Source: CAYJIL01 sp964370235 (GTDB taxonomy: Bacteria; Bacteroidota; Bacteroidia; Bacteroidales; Rikenellaceae). Taken from it: 31,437 nt of DNA. Numbering within the stretch: the stretch's first letter is position 1; each line of letters starts with the position of its first letter. The DNA is taken from positions 1 to 31,437 of the forward strand of contig CAYJIL010000017.1 in assembly GCA_964370235.1 (NCBI GenBank), in the 5' to 3' direction. A program made the position numbers and the translations under genes. The notes below the pieces were generated by a model. It did not search any database. It was not told where the DNA came from and saw only the letters and a program-made list of their open reading frames with translations. Shown one piece after another: positions 7,282-15,422 of this stretch.

Positions 7282-7848
7282 ATGAAAGTATATACAAAAG
7301 GTGGCGACAAAGGGCGTACATCGCTAATTGGCGGAGCTAGAGTTCCAAAATTTGATTTAAGGGTAGATGCCTATGGTACGGTAGATGAGCTAACGGCAAG
7401 TGTTGCACTTTTATATGATTCGATGAACGAGGATGCTCGTTTGATTGGGAAGATGGCGCAGCAGAGAGTCGAGCTACTAGAGGCAATTGAGCGTTTGATG
7501 CGTTTGGGTGCTATCTTGGCAGCCGAGGGCGATGTGCTAGAAAAGCTACCACCTCTCTTGCCACAAGATGTTGAGAAGCTAGAGGCAGGTATTGATGCCA
7601 TGACACAAAACCACGCACCTAGCTTTGTATTTACATTGCCTGTGGGTGCAACTCTCATCTCAAAGAGCCATGTGGCTAGAACAATATGTCGTCGTGCCGA
7701 ACGTTTAACACTTAAATCGGCAGAGGTATATCCTGTGCCGCCAGTTGTTATTAGTTATTTAAATAGGTTGTCGGACTATCTATACATTATCTCTATTGAG
7801 ATAGCTAGGGTGCTTGAAATAGAGCCCGTAGTTTGGCAGACAAAATAA
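7282..7848 (+). CDS. PduO-type cob(I)alamin adenosyltransferase
   Basis: A 188-residue enzyme that transfers the 5'-deoxyadenosyl group of ATP to cob(I)alamin, making adenosylcobalamin. Diagnostic motifs are all present: TKGGDKGRTSLIGGARVPK at 5-23 (ATP binding), DAYGTVDEL at 29-37, CRRAER at 136-141 and YLNRLSDYLY at 159-168. Length is typical for the family. It lies 5 nt before the DUF4919 gene, so both are co-transcribed. A likely consumer of the product is the class II ribonucleotide reductase encoded about 10 kb away. I see no cobalamin riboswitch in the 22 nt upstream. Confidence 0.95.
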   Translation: MKVYTKGGDKGRTSLIGGARVPKFDLRVDAYGTVDELTASVALLYDSMNEDARLIGKMAQQRVELLEAIERLMRLGAILAAEGDVLEKLPPLLPQDVEKLEAGIDAMTQNHAPSFVFTLPVGATLISKSHVARTICRRAERLTLKSAEVYPVPPVVISYLNRLSDYLYIISIEIARVLEIEPVVWQTK

Positions 7849-7853
7849 AAATT

Positions 7854-8621
7854 ATGGTTAATAAAATTATCTTTTCGTTGTTATTGATTCTGTCGGTAAA
7901 CAATGTTTTCTCACAAGCCCAAGAGGTCGATCTAGACATTAAGCTAAAGGCTGCTGTGCTCGATCCCGATTCGCCACGTTACTATCCAGTGCTATTTGCA
8001 AGGTATGAAAAGGGCGACACTACACTCACAAAAGAGGATTTTCGCCATCTCTACTACGGATATGTATATCAGGATAGCTACACACCGCTAGAGAGTAACA
8101 TATATAGCGATAGTTTGATGATGACCTTGCAGCTATCAACTGACGGAACAATTGCAGCCGATAACTACGACAAGGTTATATACTATGGCTCAAAGGTGCT
8201 AGAGAGTCGCCCTTTCGATATTAGTGTAATTAACTTTATGACCTATTGCCTGCAAAACAAAGGCGAAAGCGAGCGAGCACAAGTGTTGTCCTATAACCTA
8301 GGTATGATTGTCGAGACAATACTATCGTCGGGTAGTGGCGAGAGCGACAAATCGCCATGGCATGTTCTCTATCGAGAAGACCCAAACGATATTTTGGGGC
8401 TTTTGGGGCTCACATTCTTTAAGCGCATGTATATTACCACAACGATAGAGTATTTTCAGCTTACCAAAAAGCATAATGGTAACAAGGGGTACTACTTCGA
8501 TGTGTCGAACTTGTACATAAAACCGCCAAAAAAACGAGAGAACCAACAAAGGCGCATGGAGTTTAATCCTTATACTAATCCTAGGTCCGATAAATTCCAA
8601 TCGCCTCAAAAGAGTTATTAA
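7854..8621 (+). CDS. DUF4919-like exported protein
   Basis: A 255-residue protein starting at ATG 7854, 5 nt after the adenosyltransferase stop. An upstream TTG start at 7833 would overlap that gene and spoil the signal peptide. Residues 1-21 form a signal (MVNKIIFSLLLILSVNNVFSQ). The mature part has the DUF4919 pattern: YYPVLFARYEKGDTTLTKEDFRHLYYGY, then a helix-rich middle resembling TPR-like repeats (VIYYGSKVLESRPFDISVINFMTYCLQNKGE), and a conserved end GNKGYYFDVSNLYIKPP. It is probably periplasmic or surface-exposed. Function is unknown. The C-terminal tail after about residue 220 is basic and Asn/Gln-rich. Confidence 0.82.
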   Translation: MVNKIIFSLLLILSVNNVFSQAQEVDLDIKLKAAVLDPDSPRYYPVLFARYEKGDTTLTKEDFRHLYYGYVYQDSYTPLESNIYSDSLMMTLQLSTDGTIAADNYDKVIYYGSKVLESRPFDISVINFMTYCLQNKGESERAQVLSYNLGMIVETILSSGSGESDKSPWHVLYREDPNDILGLLGLTFFKRMYITTTIEYFQLTKKHNGNKGYYFDVSNLYIKPPKKRENQQRRMEFNPYTNPRSDKFQSPQKSY

Positions 8622-8640
8622 TTAAAGAAAATATAAGATA

Positions 8641-10026
8641 ATGAGATATGATATTGCGGTAATAGGTAGCGGCCCGGGTGGGTATGTTGCTGCTATTCGT
8701 GGAGCACAGTTAGGCAAAAAGGTAGCCATCATAGAGAGAGAGTCGCTAGGTGGAATATGTCTAAACTGGGGCTGTATCCCAACCAAATCGCTGTTGCGTT
8801 CGGTTGAGGTAATTAACGAGATTAAGCATGGCGAGAGCTTTGGTGTAAAGGTTGGCTCGGTTGAGGTTGACTTTGACGCTATAATTGCTCGTTCTCGACA
8901 AAGCTCAGAGACTATGAGCAAGGGAGTTAAGTTTTTGCTCGACAAAGCTGGTGTTACTATTATATCGGGTCATGCTCGTTTGATGGGCGAAAGCAAAATC
9001 GAGGTTACATCAGAGAGTGAAACTTTGGTAGTCGAGGCAAATGATATTATCATTGCAACTGGAGCAAGAGCCCGCCAAGTCGAAGGCATTGAGGTTGATA
9101 ACAAACAAATTATATCATATCGCAAGGCTCTATCTATGGAGTCGCTACCATCTAGCATGGTGGTTATGGGTAGTGGTGCAATTGGTAGCGAGCTAGCATA
9201 CTTCTATCACATGATGGGGTGTAAGGTGACGCTTGTTGAGTATATGCCATCGCTAATGCCAAACGAAGATAAAGACGTTAGTGCCTACATGGAGCGCATG
9301 ATGCGCAAGATGAAGCTATCGTTTATGACCTCTACAAAAGTAACAGCTGTCGAAAAAAGCGAAACGGGCTGTGTAGTGCATGTCTCGGGCAAGAAAGGCG
9401 ATAGTGTCATCGAGTGCGATGTTGTACTTTCGGCTGTGGGTGTGGTTGCTAACATAGAAGATTTGTCGCTTGATGTGGCAGGAGTTACTGTTGATAAGGG
9501 GCGCATAGTGGTAGATTCTGCTTACCAAACTTCGGCTAAGGGTATTTATGCCATTGGTGACGTGATTCCGGGTTATCAGCTAGCGCATGTGGCATCGGCA
9601 GAGGCAGTTTGTGCTGTCGAGGGCATTTGTGGACACAACCCCAAGCCTGTGAACTACGAAGTAATTCCACGCTGTGTATATACAACTCCCGAGGTTGCAT
9701 CGATTGGTGTTACCGAGGCTCAAGCACAGGAGCAGGGCGTAAATGTGGGAGTTGGTAAGTTTCCGTTTACTGCATCGGGCAAAGCAACTGTTGCTGGTAG
9801 TCGAGATGGATTTATTAAGCTTATCTTTGATAAAGATAGCGACAAGGTGCTAGGTGCACACTTTGTAGGTTCACACGTAACAGAGATGATTTCCGAAATA
9901 TCGGTAGCCATGAATCTTGGTGCAACTGTTAAAGATATTATTAATTCGGTTCACCCACACCCGTCACTGTCGGAGTCGATAATGGAGGCCGCAGCTGCGG
10001 CTCACGGCGAATCGGTGCATATTTAA
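8641..10026 (+). CDS. lpdA: Dihydrolipoyl dehydrogenase (E3)
   Basis: A 461-residue flavoprotein that reoxidises dihydrolipoamide with NAD+, as a shared subunit of 2-oxoacid dehydrogenase complexes or the glycine cleavage system. FAD motif IGSGPGGYVAAIRGAQ is at 8-23, the redox-active disulfide at C40/C45 (GGICLNWGCIPTKS), the NAD motif near 173-202 (VMGSGAIGSELAYFY), a second FAD motif near GIYAIGDV, and the active-site His/Glu pair in HPHPSLSE (H440/E445). No E1/E2 or glycine-cleavage genes are adjacent. It follows the DUF4919 gene after 19 nt and so may share its transcript. Confidence 0.96.
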   Translation: MRYDIAVIGSGPGGYVAAIRGAQLGKKVAIIERESLGGICLNWGCIPTKSLLRSVEVINEIKHGESFGVKVGSVEVDFDAIIARSRQSSETMSKGVKFLLDKAGVTIISGHARLMGESKIEVTSESETLVVEANDIIIATGARARQVEGIEVDNKQIISYRKALSMESLPSSMVVMGSGAIGSELAYFYHMMGCKVTLVEYMPSLMPNEDKDVSAYMERMMRKMKLSFMTSTKVTAVEKSETGCVVHVSGKKGDSVIECDVVLSAVGVVANIEDLSLDVAGVTVDKGRIVVDSAYQTSAKGIYAIGDVIPGYQLAHVASAEAVCAVEGICGHNPKPVNYEVIPRCVYTTPEVASIGVTEAQAQEQGVNVGVGKFPFTASGKATVAGSRDGFIKLIFDKDSDKVLGAHFVGSHVTEMISEISVAMNLGATVKDIINSVHPHPSLSESIMEAAAAAHGESVHI

Positions 10027-10116
10027 TATGTTTGTTGTTGCTAAATAATAAGTTAAGAGGTTTTATTTTGTAATCATAGTAAAAAAAATAGTGATAAATT
10101 ATTATTTTTAAAAAAT

Positions 10117-10134
10117 ATTGTATATCTTTACAAT
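10117..10134 (+). promoter_or_regulatory. Candidate promoter and overlapping operator of the Lrp/AsnC gene
   Basis: TATCTTTA at 10123-10130 resembles the -7 box. It lies inside a perfect inverted repeat, ATTGTA (10117-10122) and TACAAT (10129-10134), with a 6-nt spacer. An inverted repeat over the -7 element is a plausible autoregulatory site for the regulator encoded 68 nt downstream (inference). Confidence 0.4.
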
Positions 10135-10202
10135 GTGAAATGGTCTCTGCTCGTAATGGGTAGAAATTGTAATTTATTGTGAACAACTAACATACATATA
10201 AA

Positions 10203-10676
10203 ATGGCAAAGTACAGTGTCGATGCAATCGATCAAAAGATTTTGATGCATCTAATAGGTAACGCCAGAATGCCTTTCCTAGAAATCGCTAGAGAGTGTGG
10301 TATTTCGGGTGCAGCAATTCACCAAAGGGTGAAAAAATTAGAAGAAGCAGGTATTATTACTGGTTCTCGCCTAGAGATTGACCCTAAGGCCTTGGGTAAT
10401 GATGTGTGTGCATACGTAGGGGTTCAGATTTCGCAATCAAACTTCTATACTCAGGTGATCGAATCACTTAAGAAAATTCCTGAGATAGTAGAATGTCACT
10501 TCGTAACAGGTAAGCATTCTATCTTTGTGAAGTTGTATTGTCGTGATAACGAGCATCTTATGAATGTTATCGTTAACATTATTCAGGACATACCTGGTAT
10601 TTCTTCAACTGAAACGCTACTATCGTTAGAGCAATCTTTCGAGCGTCAAGTGACAGTGACTGTTAGCTCAAAATAA
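10203..10676 (+). CDS. Lrp/AsnC-family transcriptional regulator
   Basis: A 157-residue regulator of the feast/famine family. The N-terminal winged helix-turn-helix covers about 5-60 (DAIDQKILMHLIGNARMPFLEIARECGISGAAIHQRVKKLEEAGII), followed by a RAM/AsnC effector-binding domain (about 65-150; AYVGVQI, FVTGKHSIFVKLYCRD). The family binds amino acids or related metabolites and forms octamers. It stands alone, with a 176-nt upstream region containing its own promoter and a hairpin terminator after the stop. It belongs to the single, short type common in Bacteroidales; the effector is not predictable. Codons look optimised, which suggests substantial expression. Confidence 0.93.
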   Translation: MAKYSVDAIDQKILMHLIGNARMPFLEIARECGISGAAIHQRVKKLEEAGIITGSRLEIDPKALGNDVCAYVGVQISQSNFYTQVIESLKKIPEIVECHFVTGKHSIFVKLYCRDNEHLMNVIVNIIQDIPGISSTETLLSLEQSFERQVTVTVSSK

Positions 10677-10702
10677 TACTTGAGCCTAAACATACTTGTA
10701 TA

Positions 10703-10746
10703 ACAACTCCGGGAATGTTGATTTCAACTTTCTCGAAGTTGTTTTG
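10703..10746 (+). terminator. Hairpin terminator after the Lrp/AsnC gene
   Basis: ACAACTCCGGGA (10703-10714) pairs with TCTCGAAGTTGT (10731-10742) with one mismatch and one G-U pair. An inner stem GTTGA/TCAAC sits in its loop, and a short T run follows. Flanking TAAACA (about 10687-10692) and TGTTTA (about 10747-10752) could extend the structure. Confidence 0.55.
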
Positions 10747-10817
10747 TGTTTAGCTAAATCGTAGTTTAACTGTTAAGTAGTGGATCTTTCCACCGATACA
10801 AATTATTAATTTCAAGG

Positions 10818-11534
10818 ATGTCTTATATATTATCAATAGAGACTGGTACCGAGGTCTGTTCTGTTGCTCTTTCGCAAGATGGCGAGCTTATCTCGCTACG
10901 TGAGGTGACAGATAGTCGTGCTCATGCCAAAAATCTAGCGGTTTTTGTCGATGAAATTCTATCGGAGAATAACCTCGACACAGACGAGCTTGCAGCGGTA
11001 GCCGTTAGCAAAGGGCCAGGTTCTTATACTGGGCTCAGAATTGGTGTCTCGTTGGCAAAAGGTATCTGCTATGCAACTGGTATACCTTTGATTGGGGTAC
11101 CCTCGCTTGATGCAATGGCGCAGGTAGCTCTAGAGGACTATGATGCTGAACTGTTTGATATTAAAGATGAAAAGAGTGTGATATTTGCCCCTATGATTGA
11201 CGCACGTCGCATGGAGGTATATACAAAACTCTTTAATTTTGATATGAGTGCCATTACCTCTACCGAGGCGGTTATTGTCGACGAAAATAGTTTTGTTGAT
11301 ATAGCTCAATCTAGGCAGATGGTTATATTTGGCACAGGAGCACAAAAGTGCCAATCGGTTATGAGCGGTATCGATGTCTTGTACCACAGCACAGAGCCAT
11401 CGGCACGAGGCATGGTAAAACTAGCTCACAAAGCACTAGAGTCGGGTAATGTCGAGGATATTGCATACTTTGAGCCATTCTACCTAAAAGATTTTGTGGC
11501 AGGAGTCTCTAAAAAGAATCCGTTAATTAAATAG
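10818..11534 (+). CDS. tsaB: tRNA threonylcarbamoyladenosine biosynthesis protein TsaB
   Basis: A 238-residue ASKHA-fold protein that dimerises with TsaD and, with TsaE, transfers threonylcarbamoyl to A37 of ANN-decoding tRNAs (t6A). Visible motifs are LSIETGTEVCSVAL at 5-18, HAKNL, and the family signature SKGPGSYTGLRIGVSLAKGI at 64-83, with PSLDAMAQ after it. It is the first gene of a compact group: rex starts 2 nt after its stop and ribF 3 nt after rex. TsaE is encoded in the same window at 30204-30653. ATG at 10818 is the natural start because the first beta strand begins at once. Confidence 0.95.
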   Translation: MSYILSIETGTEVCSVALSQDGELISLREVTDSRAHAKNLAVFVDEILSENNLDTDELAAVAVSKGPGSYTGLRIGVSLAKGICYATGIPLIGVPSLDAMAQVALEDYDAELFDIKDEKSVIFAPMIDARRMEVYTKLFNFDMSAITSTEAVIVDENSFVDIAQSRQMVIFGTGAQKCQSVMSGIDVLYHSTEPSARGMVKLAHKALESGNVEDIAYFEPFYLKDFVAGVSKKNPLIK

Positions 11535-11536
11535 AT

Positions 11537-12166
11537 ATGACAAAGAAGCCACTACCAGAGAGGACAGTCGAGCGACTTAGTGAATATCGTCGCACGCTCC
11601 TGCGCTCTATGCGCAACAACATAACACATGTCTATTCACACAACCTAGCATCTATACATGGTATAACTGCGGTTCAGGTAAGACGTGACTTAATGTTGAT
11701 TGGGTTCTCAAGCGATACAAAAAAAGGTTATAACGTAAAAGAGTTAGCTCAATTCATATCTAATATACTAGAGGGTGAGAGTAGCCAAAAGGTTGCAATC
11801 ATCGGTATGGGTAACCTAGCAAGTGCTATTACAGCATACTTTAACGGTAAGCGCAACAAACTATCAATTGTAGCAGCATTCGATGTCGACTCACAAAAGG
11901 TTGGTACCGAAGTTGCTGGTGTACCTTGTTATCATGTAGACGAGTTTGGTGCCAAAGCCTCAGAGCTGGGCATCTCTATTGTCATGCTAACTACTCCTGC
12001 ATCTACCGTTGATACGTTTATCGAAGAGCTAGCTGCTTCAGATATTAGAGGTGTGCTTAACTTTACTTCGGCACCGCTTAATTTCCCCGATTCGGCTGGT
12101 ATATATGTCGAGGATTATGATATTATCACCCTTCTCGAAAAGGTTGCATACTACGCACGAGCATAA
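11537..12166 (+). CDS. rex: Redox-sensing transcriptional repressor Rex
   Basis: A 209-residue repressor that releases DNA when NADH rises. The N-terminal winged helix (about 5-78) has PERTVERLSEYRRTL and HNLASIHGITAVQVRRDL. The Rossmann domain (about 84-175) has IIGMGNLASAI at 88-98, AFDVDSQKVG and VMLTTPAS. The C-terminal helix involved in domain swapping follows (EKVAYYARA). The glycine-rich loop reads GMGNLA where most family members have GxGNLG. It is embedded in a tsaB-rex-ribF transcription unit. I did not find a convincing full Rex operator (TTGTGAA-N4-TTCACAA type) in the intergenic regions, so local targets remain unassigned. Confidence 0.95.
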   Translation: MTKKPLPERTVERLSEYRRTLLRSMRNNITHVYSHNLASIHGITAVQVRRDLMLIGFSSDTKKGYNVKELAQFISNILEGESSQKVAIIGMGNLASAITAYFNGKRNKLSIVAAFDVDSQKVGTEVAGVPCYHVDEFGAKASELGISIVMLTTPASTVDTFIEELAASDIRGVLNFTSAPLNFPDSAGIYVEDYDIITLLEKVAYYARA

Positions 12167-12169
12167 GTT

Positions 12170-12928
12170 ATGGTAATATATCGTGGTGAATCTCAGTTTT
12201 TAAGCCATGACGATATTGTCTTAACAATTGGCTCTTTTGACGGTATCCACAGCGGGCATCGTCATGTAATAGCGCAGCTAAAAGAGCAGGCAGAGCAAAT
12301 GGGCGCCAAATCGATGGTCGTCTCGCTCTCGCCACATCCTCGCTTTGTGTTGGGTAACGACGAAAACTTTGCCCTCATTTATGGCGAAAAAGAAAAGTAT
12401 CATCTACTAAACGAGCTAGGGGTCGACTTTTTATATAGCATCGAATTTACTCGTCAAGTAGCACAAATGACTGCTAAGGAGTTTATAACTACCTACCTAT
12501 CCTCTAAGTTTAAAGTTTCGGCTCTGTTAATGGGCTACAACAATCACTTTGGTAGCGATAGAGCAGCTTTTAACGATTTGCTACCTCTTGCAAGCAGCTT
12601 AGGTTTCGATTTACTTCCGCTCACCGAACAAAGGCTCTTGGGCGATAAAGTATCTTCGACAATAGTTCGCAAGGCACTACAAAAAGGCTTGGTAGAGGAT
12701 GTTGCACGTTATTTAGGTAACAGCTATTTTGTAATTTCAGACATAGAGCAAGGCAAACTAACAACCAATCTCAAAGATAGATTATTACCTTTGGATGGTT
12801 GTTATTTTGTGAAATTAAATGATAGCAATTACGATACTTGCACGGCAAATGTGTATGATGGTAAAATAGAGCTAGACACGCCTATACATGCCAAAGAGGC
12901 AATAGTCTCTTTTATAAAGAACAAATAA
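12170..12928 (+). CDS. ribF: FAD synthetase (RibF-like) with reduced riboflavin-kinase region
   Basis: A 252-residue protein, shorter than the usual 305-320 for bifunctional RibF. The FMN adenylyltransferase domain (about 1-170) is well preserved: IGSFDGIHSGHRHVI at 20-34, SPHPRFVL at 54-61, GYNNHFGSDR at 122-131 and SSTIVRKAL at 162-170. The C-terminal region (about 183-252) begins as a riboflavin kinase (GNSYFVIS) and keeps a PLDGCYF strand. It lacks the PTAN motif and the Glu-containing segment needed for kinase activity. It therefore may adenylate FMN but not phosphorylate riboflavin. It follows rex after 3 nt. Confidence 0.87.
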   Translation: MVIYRGESQFLSHDDIVLTIGSFDGIHSGHRHVIAQLKEQAEQMGAKSMVVSLSPHPRFVLGNDENFALIYGEKEKYHLLNELGVDFLYSIEFTRQVAQMTAKEFITTYLSSKFKVSALLMGYNNHFGSDRAAFNDLLPLASSLGFDLLPLTEQRLLGDKVSSTIVRKALQKGLVEDVARYLGNSYFVISDIEQGKLTTNLKDRLLPLDGCYFVKLNDSNYDTCTANVYDGKIELDTPIHAKEAIVSFIKNK

Positions 12929-12962
12929 ATAGTAACAATATACAAACAAACACACTTTAACT

Positions 12963-14060
12963 ATGAAAAAAACATTACTTCTACTTGCCACAATTGTTAT
13001 GGCATTTGCTTGCTCTACACCTAAGAGTGAGGGCGTAAAAGTATATGGTTGGGTTGGTGGTAGCGACTATTCGCCAGCTTTTCTTGAGAACCAAATGAAA
13101 GGTTACAGCTCAAACCATATCAAAGGTCTATTCTACAACACAGGTTTCAATGTCGAGAATGCTACTGCTGCTGCTAAAGCTGCAAAGGCACAAGGTATGG
13201 AGTTCTATACTTGGGTTCCAACTATGAACCACAAAATCGAAGGTGCAGACTCAACTTGGTATGCAGTTTCACGCGAGGGCTATTCGACACTTAACAAGCA
13301 GCCTTATGTACCATACTACACTTTCCTTTGTCCTAACAAAGAGAAAGTATATGATTACATTAGCAAAAAATACCTAGAGCTAGCAGCTATCCCAGAGGTA
13401 GATGGTATTCACCTAGACTATGTACGCTACCCAGACGTAATCCTTGCAGAGGGTCTTTGGGAGAAGTATGGTCTTGTTATGGATCAAGAGTACCCACAGT
13501 TCGACTACTGTTACTGCGACAAGTGTGTATCTGATTTCAAAGCGTCTTCGGGTATCGATATTCGTGAGCTAGGCGATAGCGCACAGTACAACCAAGAGTG
13601 GCACCAGTTCCGTTACGACGTTATCACTAAGTTTGTTAACCGTCTATCAGAAGATATTCACAAGACAGGTAAGAAGATTACAGCTGCTGTATTCCCTGGT
13701 CCATCAATTGCAAAGAAAATCGTTCGTCAAGAGTGGAACAAGTGGAACCTAGATATCTACCTACCAATGAACTACAACGATTTCTACCTGCAAGGTCCAG
13801 AGTGGGTTGAGTCAATTACTCGTGAGGGTGTAGAGCTTGTTGATGGTCGTGCTCCAATTTATAGCGGTCTGTTCATCTGTCCAGAGCCAGAGCGTAAGAG
13901 CTCAATCGAAGATCCAGAAGGTCACGGTCTAGTACCTAGCGAAATGCGTATCGCTGTCGAAGGTTCTATTCGTGCAGGTGCCGAGGCAATTTGCCTATTT
14001 ACACCAGATCGTATGACTCCAGCACATTGGGAGGCTATCGATGACCTTATCCAAAAATAG
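12963..14060 (+). CDS. Lipoprotein, family-10-like glycoside hydrolase (GHL10/DUF187-type)
   Basis: A 365-residue probable surface or periplasmic lipoprotein (lipobox AFAC, C17). The body looks like a TIM barrel of the YngK/DUF187 group: VYGWVGG, GMEFYTWVPTMNH, the signature GIHLDYVRYPD (148-158, D152 a likely catalytic or metal residue), ITAAVFPGPS, DIYLPMNYNDF and AEAICLFTPDRM. A Cys cluster CYCDKC at 183-188 precedes a helix and could bind metal, as seen in some related barrels. Substrate is unknown. The gene starts 34 nt after ribF and uses highly favoured codons, suggesting strong expression. A clear terminator lies 134 nt downstream. Confidence 0.72.
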   Translation: MKKTLLLLATIVMAFACSTPKSEGVKVYGWVGGSDYSPAFLENQMKGYSSNHIKGLFYNTGFNVENATAAAKAAKAQGMEFYTWVPTMNHKIEGADSTWYAVSREGYSTLNKQPYVPYYTFLCPNKEKVYDYISKKYLELAAIPEVDGIHLDYVRYPDVILAEGLWEKYGLVMDQEYPQFDYCYCDKCVSDFKASSGIDIRELGDSAQYNQEWHQFRYDVITKFVNRLSEDIHKTGKKITAAVFPGPSIAKKIVRQEWNKWNLDIYLPMNYNDFYLQGPEWVESITREGVELVDGRAPIYSGLFICPEPERKSSIEDPEGHGLVPSEMRIAVEGSIRAGAEAICLFTPDRMTPAHWEAIDDLIQK

Positions 14061-14193
14061 GGTAAAAACCATAAAAGCAGCGCATCTGTAAACTAAATTG
14101 CCACACTCATGTACTTTAGTACACTTCGTGGTCACTTTAGCTCACATCTACACTACTTTAATGATTTTTACATAACCGTTATTGGTTTGTATG

Positions 14194-14220
14194 CACCCAG
14201 CTTTGCTGGGTGTTTTTTTT
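14194..14220 (+). terminator. Strong intrinsic terminator
   Basis: CACCCAGC (14194-14201), a 3-nt TTT loop and GCTGGGTG (14205-14212) form a perfect 8-bp GC-rich stem followed by eight Ts (14213-14220). It ends the plus-strand transcription unit upstream. Confidence 0.9.
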
Positions 14221-14225
14221 GTTTT

Positions 14226-14325
14226 NNNNNNNNNNNNNNNNNNNNNNNNNNNNNNNNNNNNNNNNNNNNNNNNNNNNNNNNNNNNNNNNNNNNNNNNNNN
14301 NNNNNNNNNNNNNNNNNNNNNNNNN
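14226..14325. other. Assembly gap (100 Ns)
   Basis: Exactly 100 N characters, the conventional placeholder for a gap of unknown size. It directly follows a poly-T run. The true distance and any genes lost here are unknown. Confidence 0.99.
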
Positions 14326-14408
14326 ATTAATCCTAGAGTTGGAGCATAGTATTGTTGTTTTGTGTGTTAAGATATATTATCATTGTATGTTGAATATATA
14401 TCCATATT

Positions 14409-15422
14409 ATGAAAATATTTAAGTTTCGTAGATACTGGGCTCTCATTCTTATTGGGGTCATATCTTTTTTGGCACTCTTTATCATCTTGATAGATGTAAT
14501 ATCTCCTAGCAAAGAATTATCTCTGCGTGATTTTGCACGCAATATGATAACAAGTGCACCATTTGCTATTTTGATTGCAGTGGTAGATTATCAGTTAGTG
14601 AGGTTTGTTAACTGTTCAAAGTGGTTGCAGCAACGGGTGTTTGTTAGAATTGTTGTAGAGTCATTAGCGTTAGTTGTTTTAGCAATAGTGTTTGTGCTGT
14701 GTGGTAATGTTCTACTATTTTGGGTAGAAGGGACTCCCATGCTAGGTTACCTAAGTTCAACGAGTTTTTATGTTTCGGCAACCGCAGCTACCCTAATCAA
14801 TATATTTACTGTAACCTTCATCGAATTTTTTGTTCAGCTTAAACAAAACGAATCACTGCAAAAAGATAATCTTCAAATGCAGTACAAGCAGCTTAAAAGT
14901 CAGATAAATCCACACTTCTTGTTTAACAGCTTGAATGTGCTAACTTCGCTTATACACAAAGATTCGCAACAAGCAGTGCAGTACACCCAAAAGCTATCAC
15001 AAATATATAGATATGTTCTTTCGCAAGACGACAAAGAGCTTGTATATGTTGCAGATGAGCTTGAGTTTATTGAAACCTATGTACAAGTGCTACGAATGAG
15101 GTATGGTAGTGCACTATGTTGCCATATCGATATTGGAGATGATGCGTTAGGTTTATCTATACCGCCAATGTCTTTGCAGCTACTCATCGAAAATGCCGTT
15201 AAGCATAATGCCGTATCTGCAAAATGCCCATTGACAATTATAATAAAAGATCAAGCCGAAAACTTGGTTGTCTCAAACAATATTATTCCACGAATAAGTG
15301 TTGAGGATAGTACCGAAATAGGTCTAAAAAACTTAGAGCTAAAATATAATATAATCTCTAAACAGAGCATTGTGATAGAGAATAATAATAACCAATTCAC
15401 AGTAAAACTACCGCTATTATGA
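14409..15422 (+). CDS. LytS/YehU-family sensor histidine kinase
   Basis: A 337-residue membrane kinase. Four membrane helices are predicted at about 10-31, 48-66, 82-105 and 118-142, with no separate sensor domain. A short coiled linker leads to the His_kinase domain (KSQINPHFLFNSLNVLTSL, phospho-acceptor H169). The ATPase domain shows the N box LLIENAVKHNAV (258-269) and a G-box-like GLKNLELKYNI. Its last four bases overlap the start of the response regulator gene (ATGA), so the pair is translationally coupled. The signal is unknown. The start at 14409 gives an immediate basic N-terminus before the first helix. The upstream region is cut by the scaffold gap 83 nt away. Confidence 0.93.
   Translation: MKIFKFRRYWALILIGVISFLALFIILIDVISPSKELSLRDFARNMITSAPFAILIAVVDYQLVRFVNCSKWLQQRVFVRIVVESLALVVLAIVFVLCGNVLLFWVEGTPMLGYLSSTSFYVSATAATLINIFTVTFIEFFVQLKQNESLQKDNLQMQYKQLKSQINPHFLFNSLNVLTSLIHKDSQQAVQYTQKLSQIYRYVLSQDDKELVYVADELEFIETYVQVLRMRYGSALCCHIDIGDDALGLSIPPMSLQLLIENAVKHNAVSAKCPLTIIIKDQAENLVVSNNIIPRISVEDSTEIGLKNLELKYNIISKQSIVIENNNNQFTVKLPLL

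Larger units (their letters stand above)
14061..14408 (+). other. Gene-free stretch containing a terminator and a scaffold gap
   Basis: Between the GH-like lipoprotein and the histidine kinase I see no credible coding region. The first 165 nt hold a short palindrome (GTACTTTAGTAC, near 14110-14121) and a small stem ending at TTTGTATG just before the strong terminator at 14194-14220. Then come 100 Ns and 83 nt of AT-rich sequence before the kinase ATG, with no clear TAnnTTTG box. The 134-nt leader up to the terminator could be a long 3' UTR or hold a small RNA; nothing specific supports the latter. Confidence 0.6.

Noticed and set aside
14109..14225. Small open frame running into the scaffold gap
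   Set aside because: It reads through a strong terminator hairpin and poly-T tract into Ns, so it is almost certainly non-coding.
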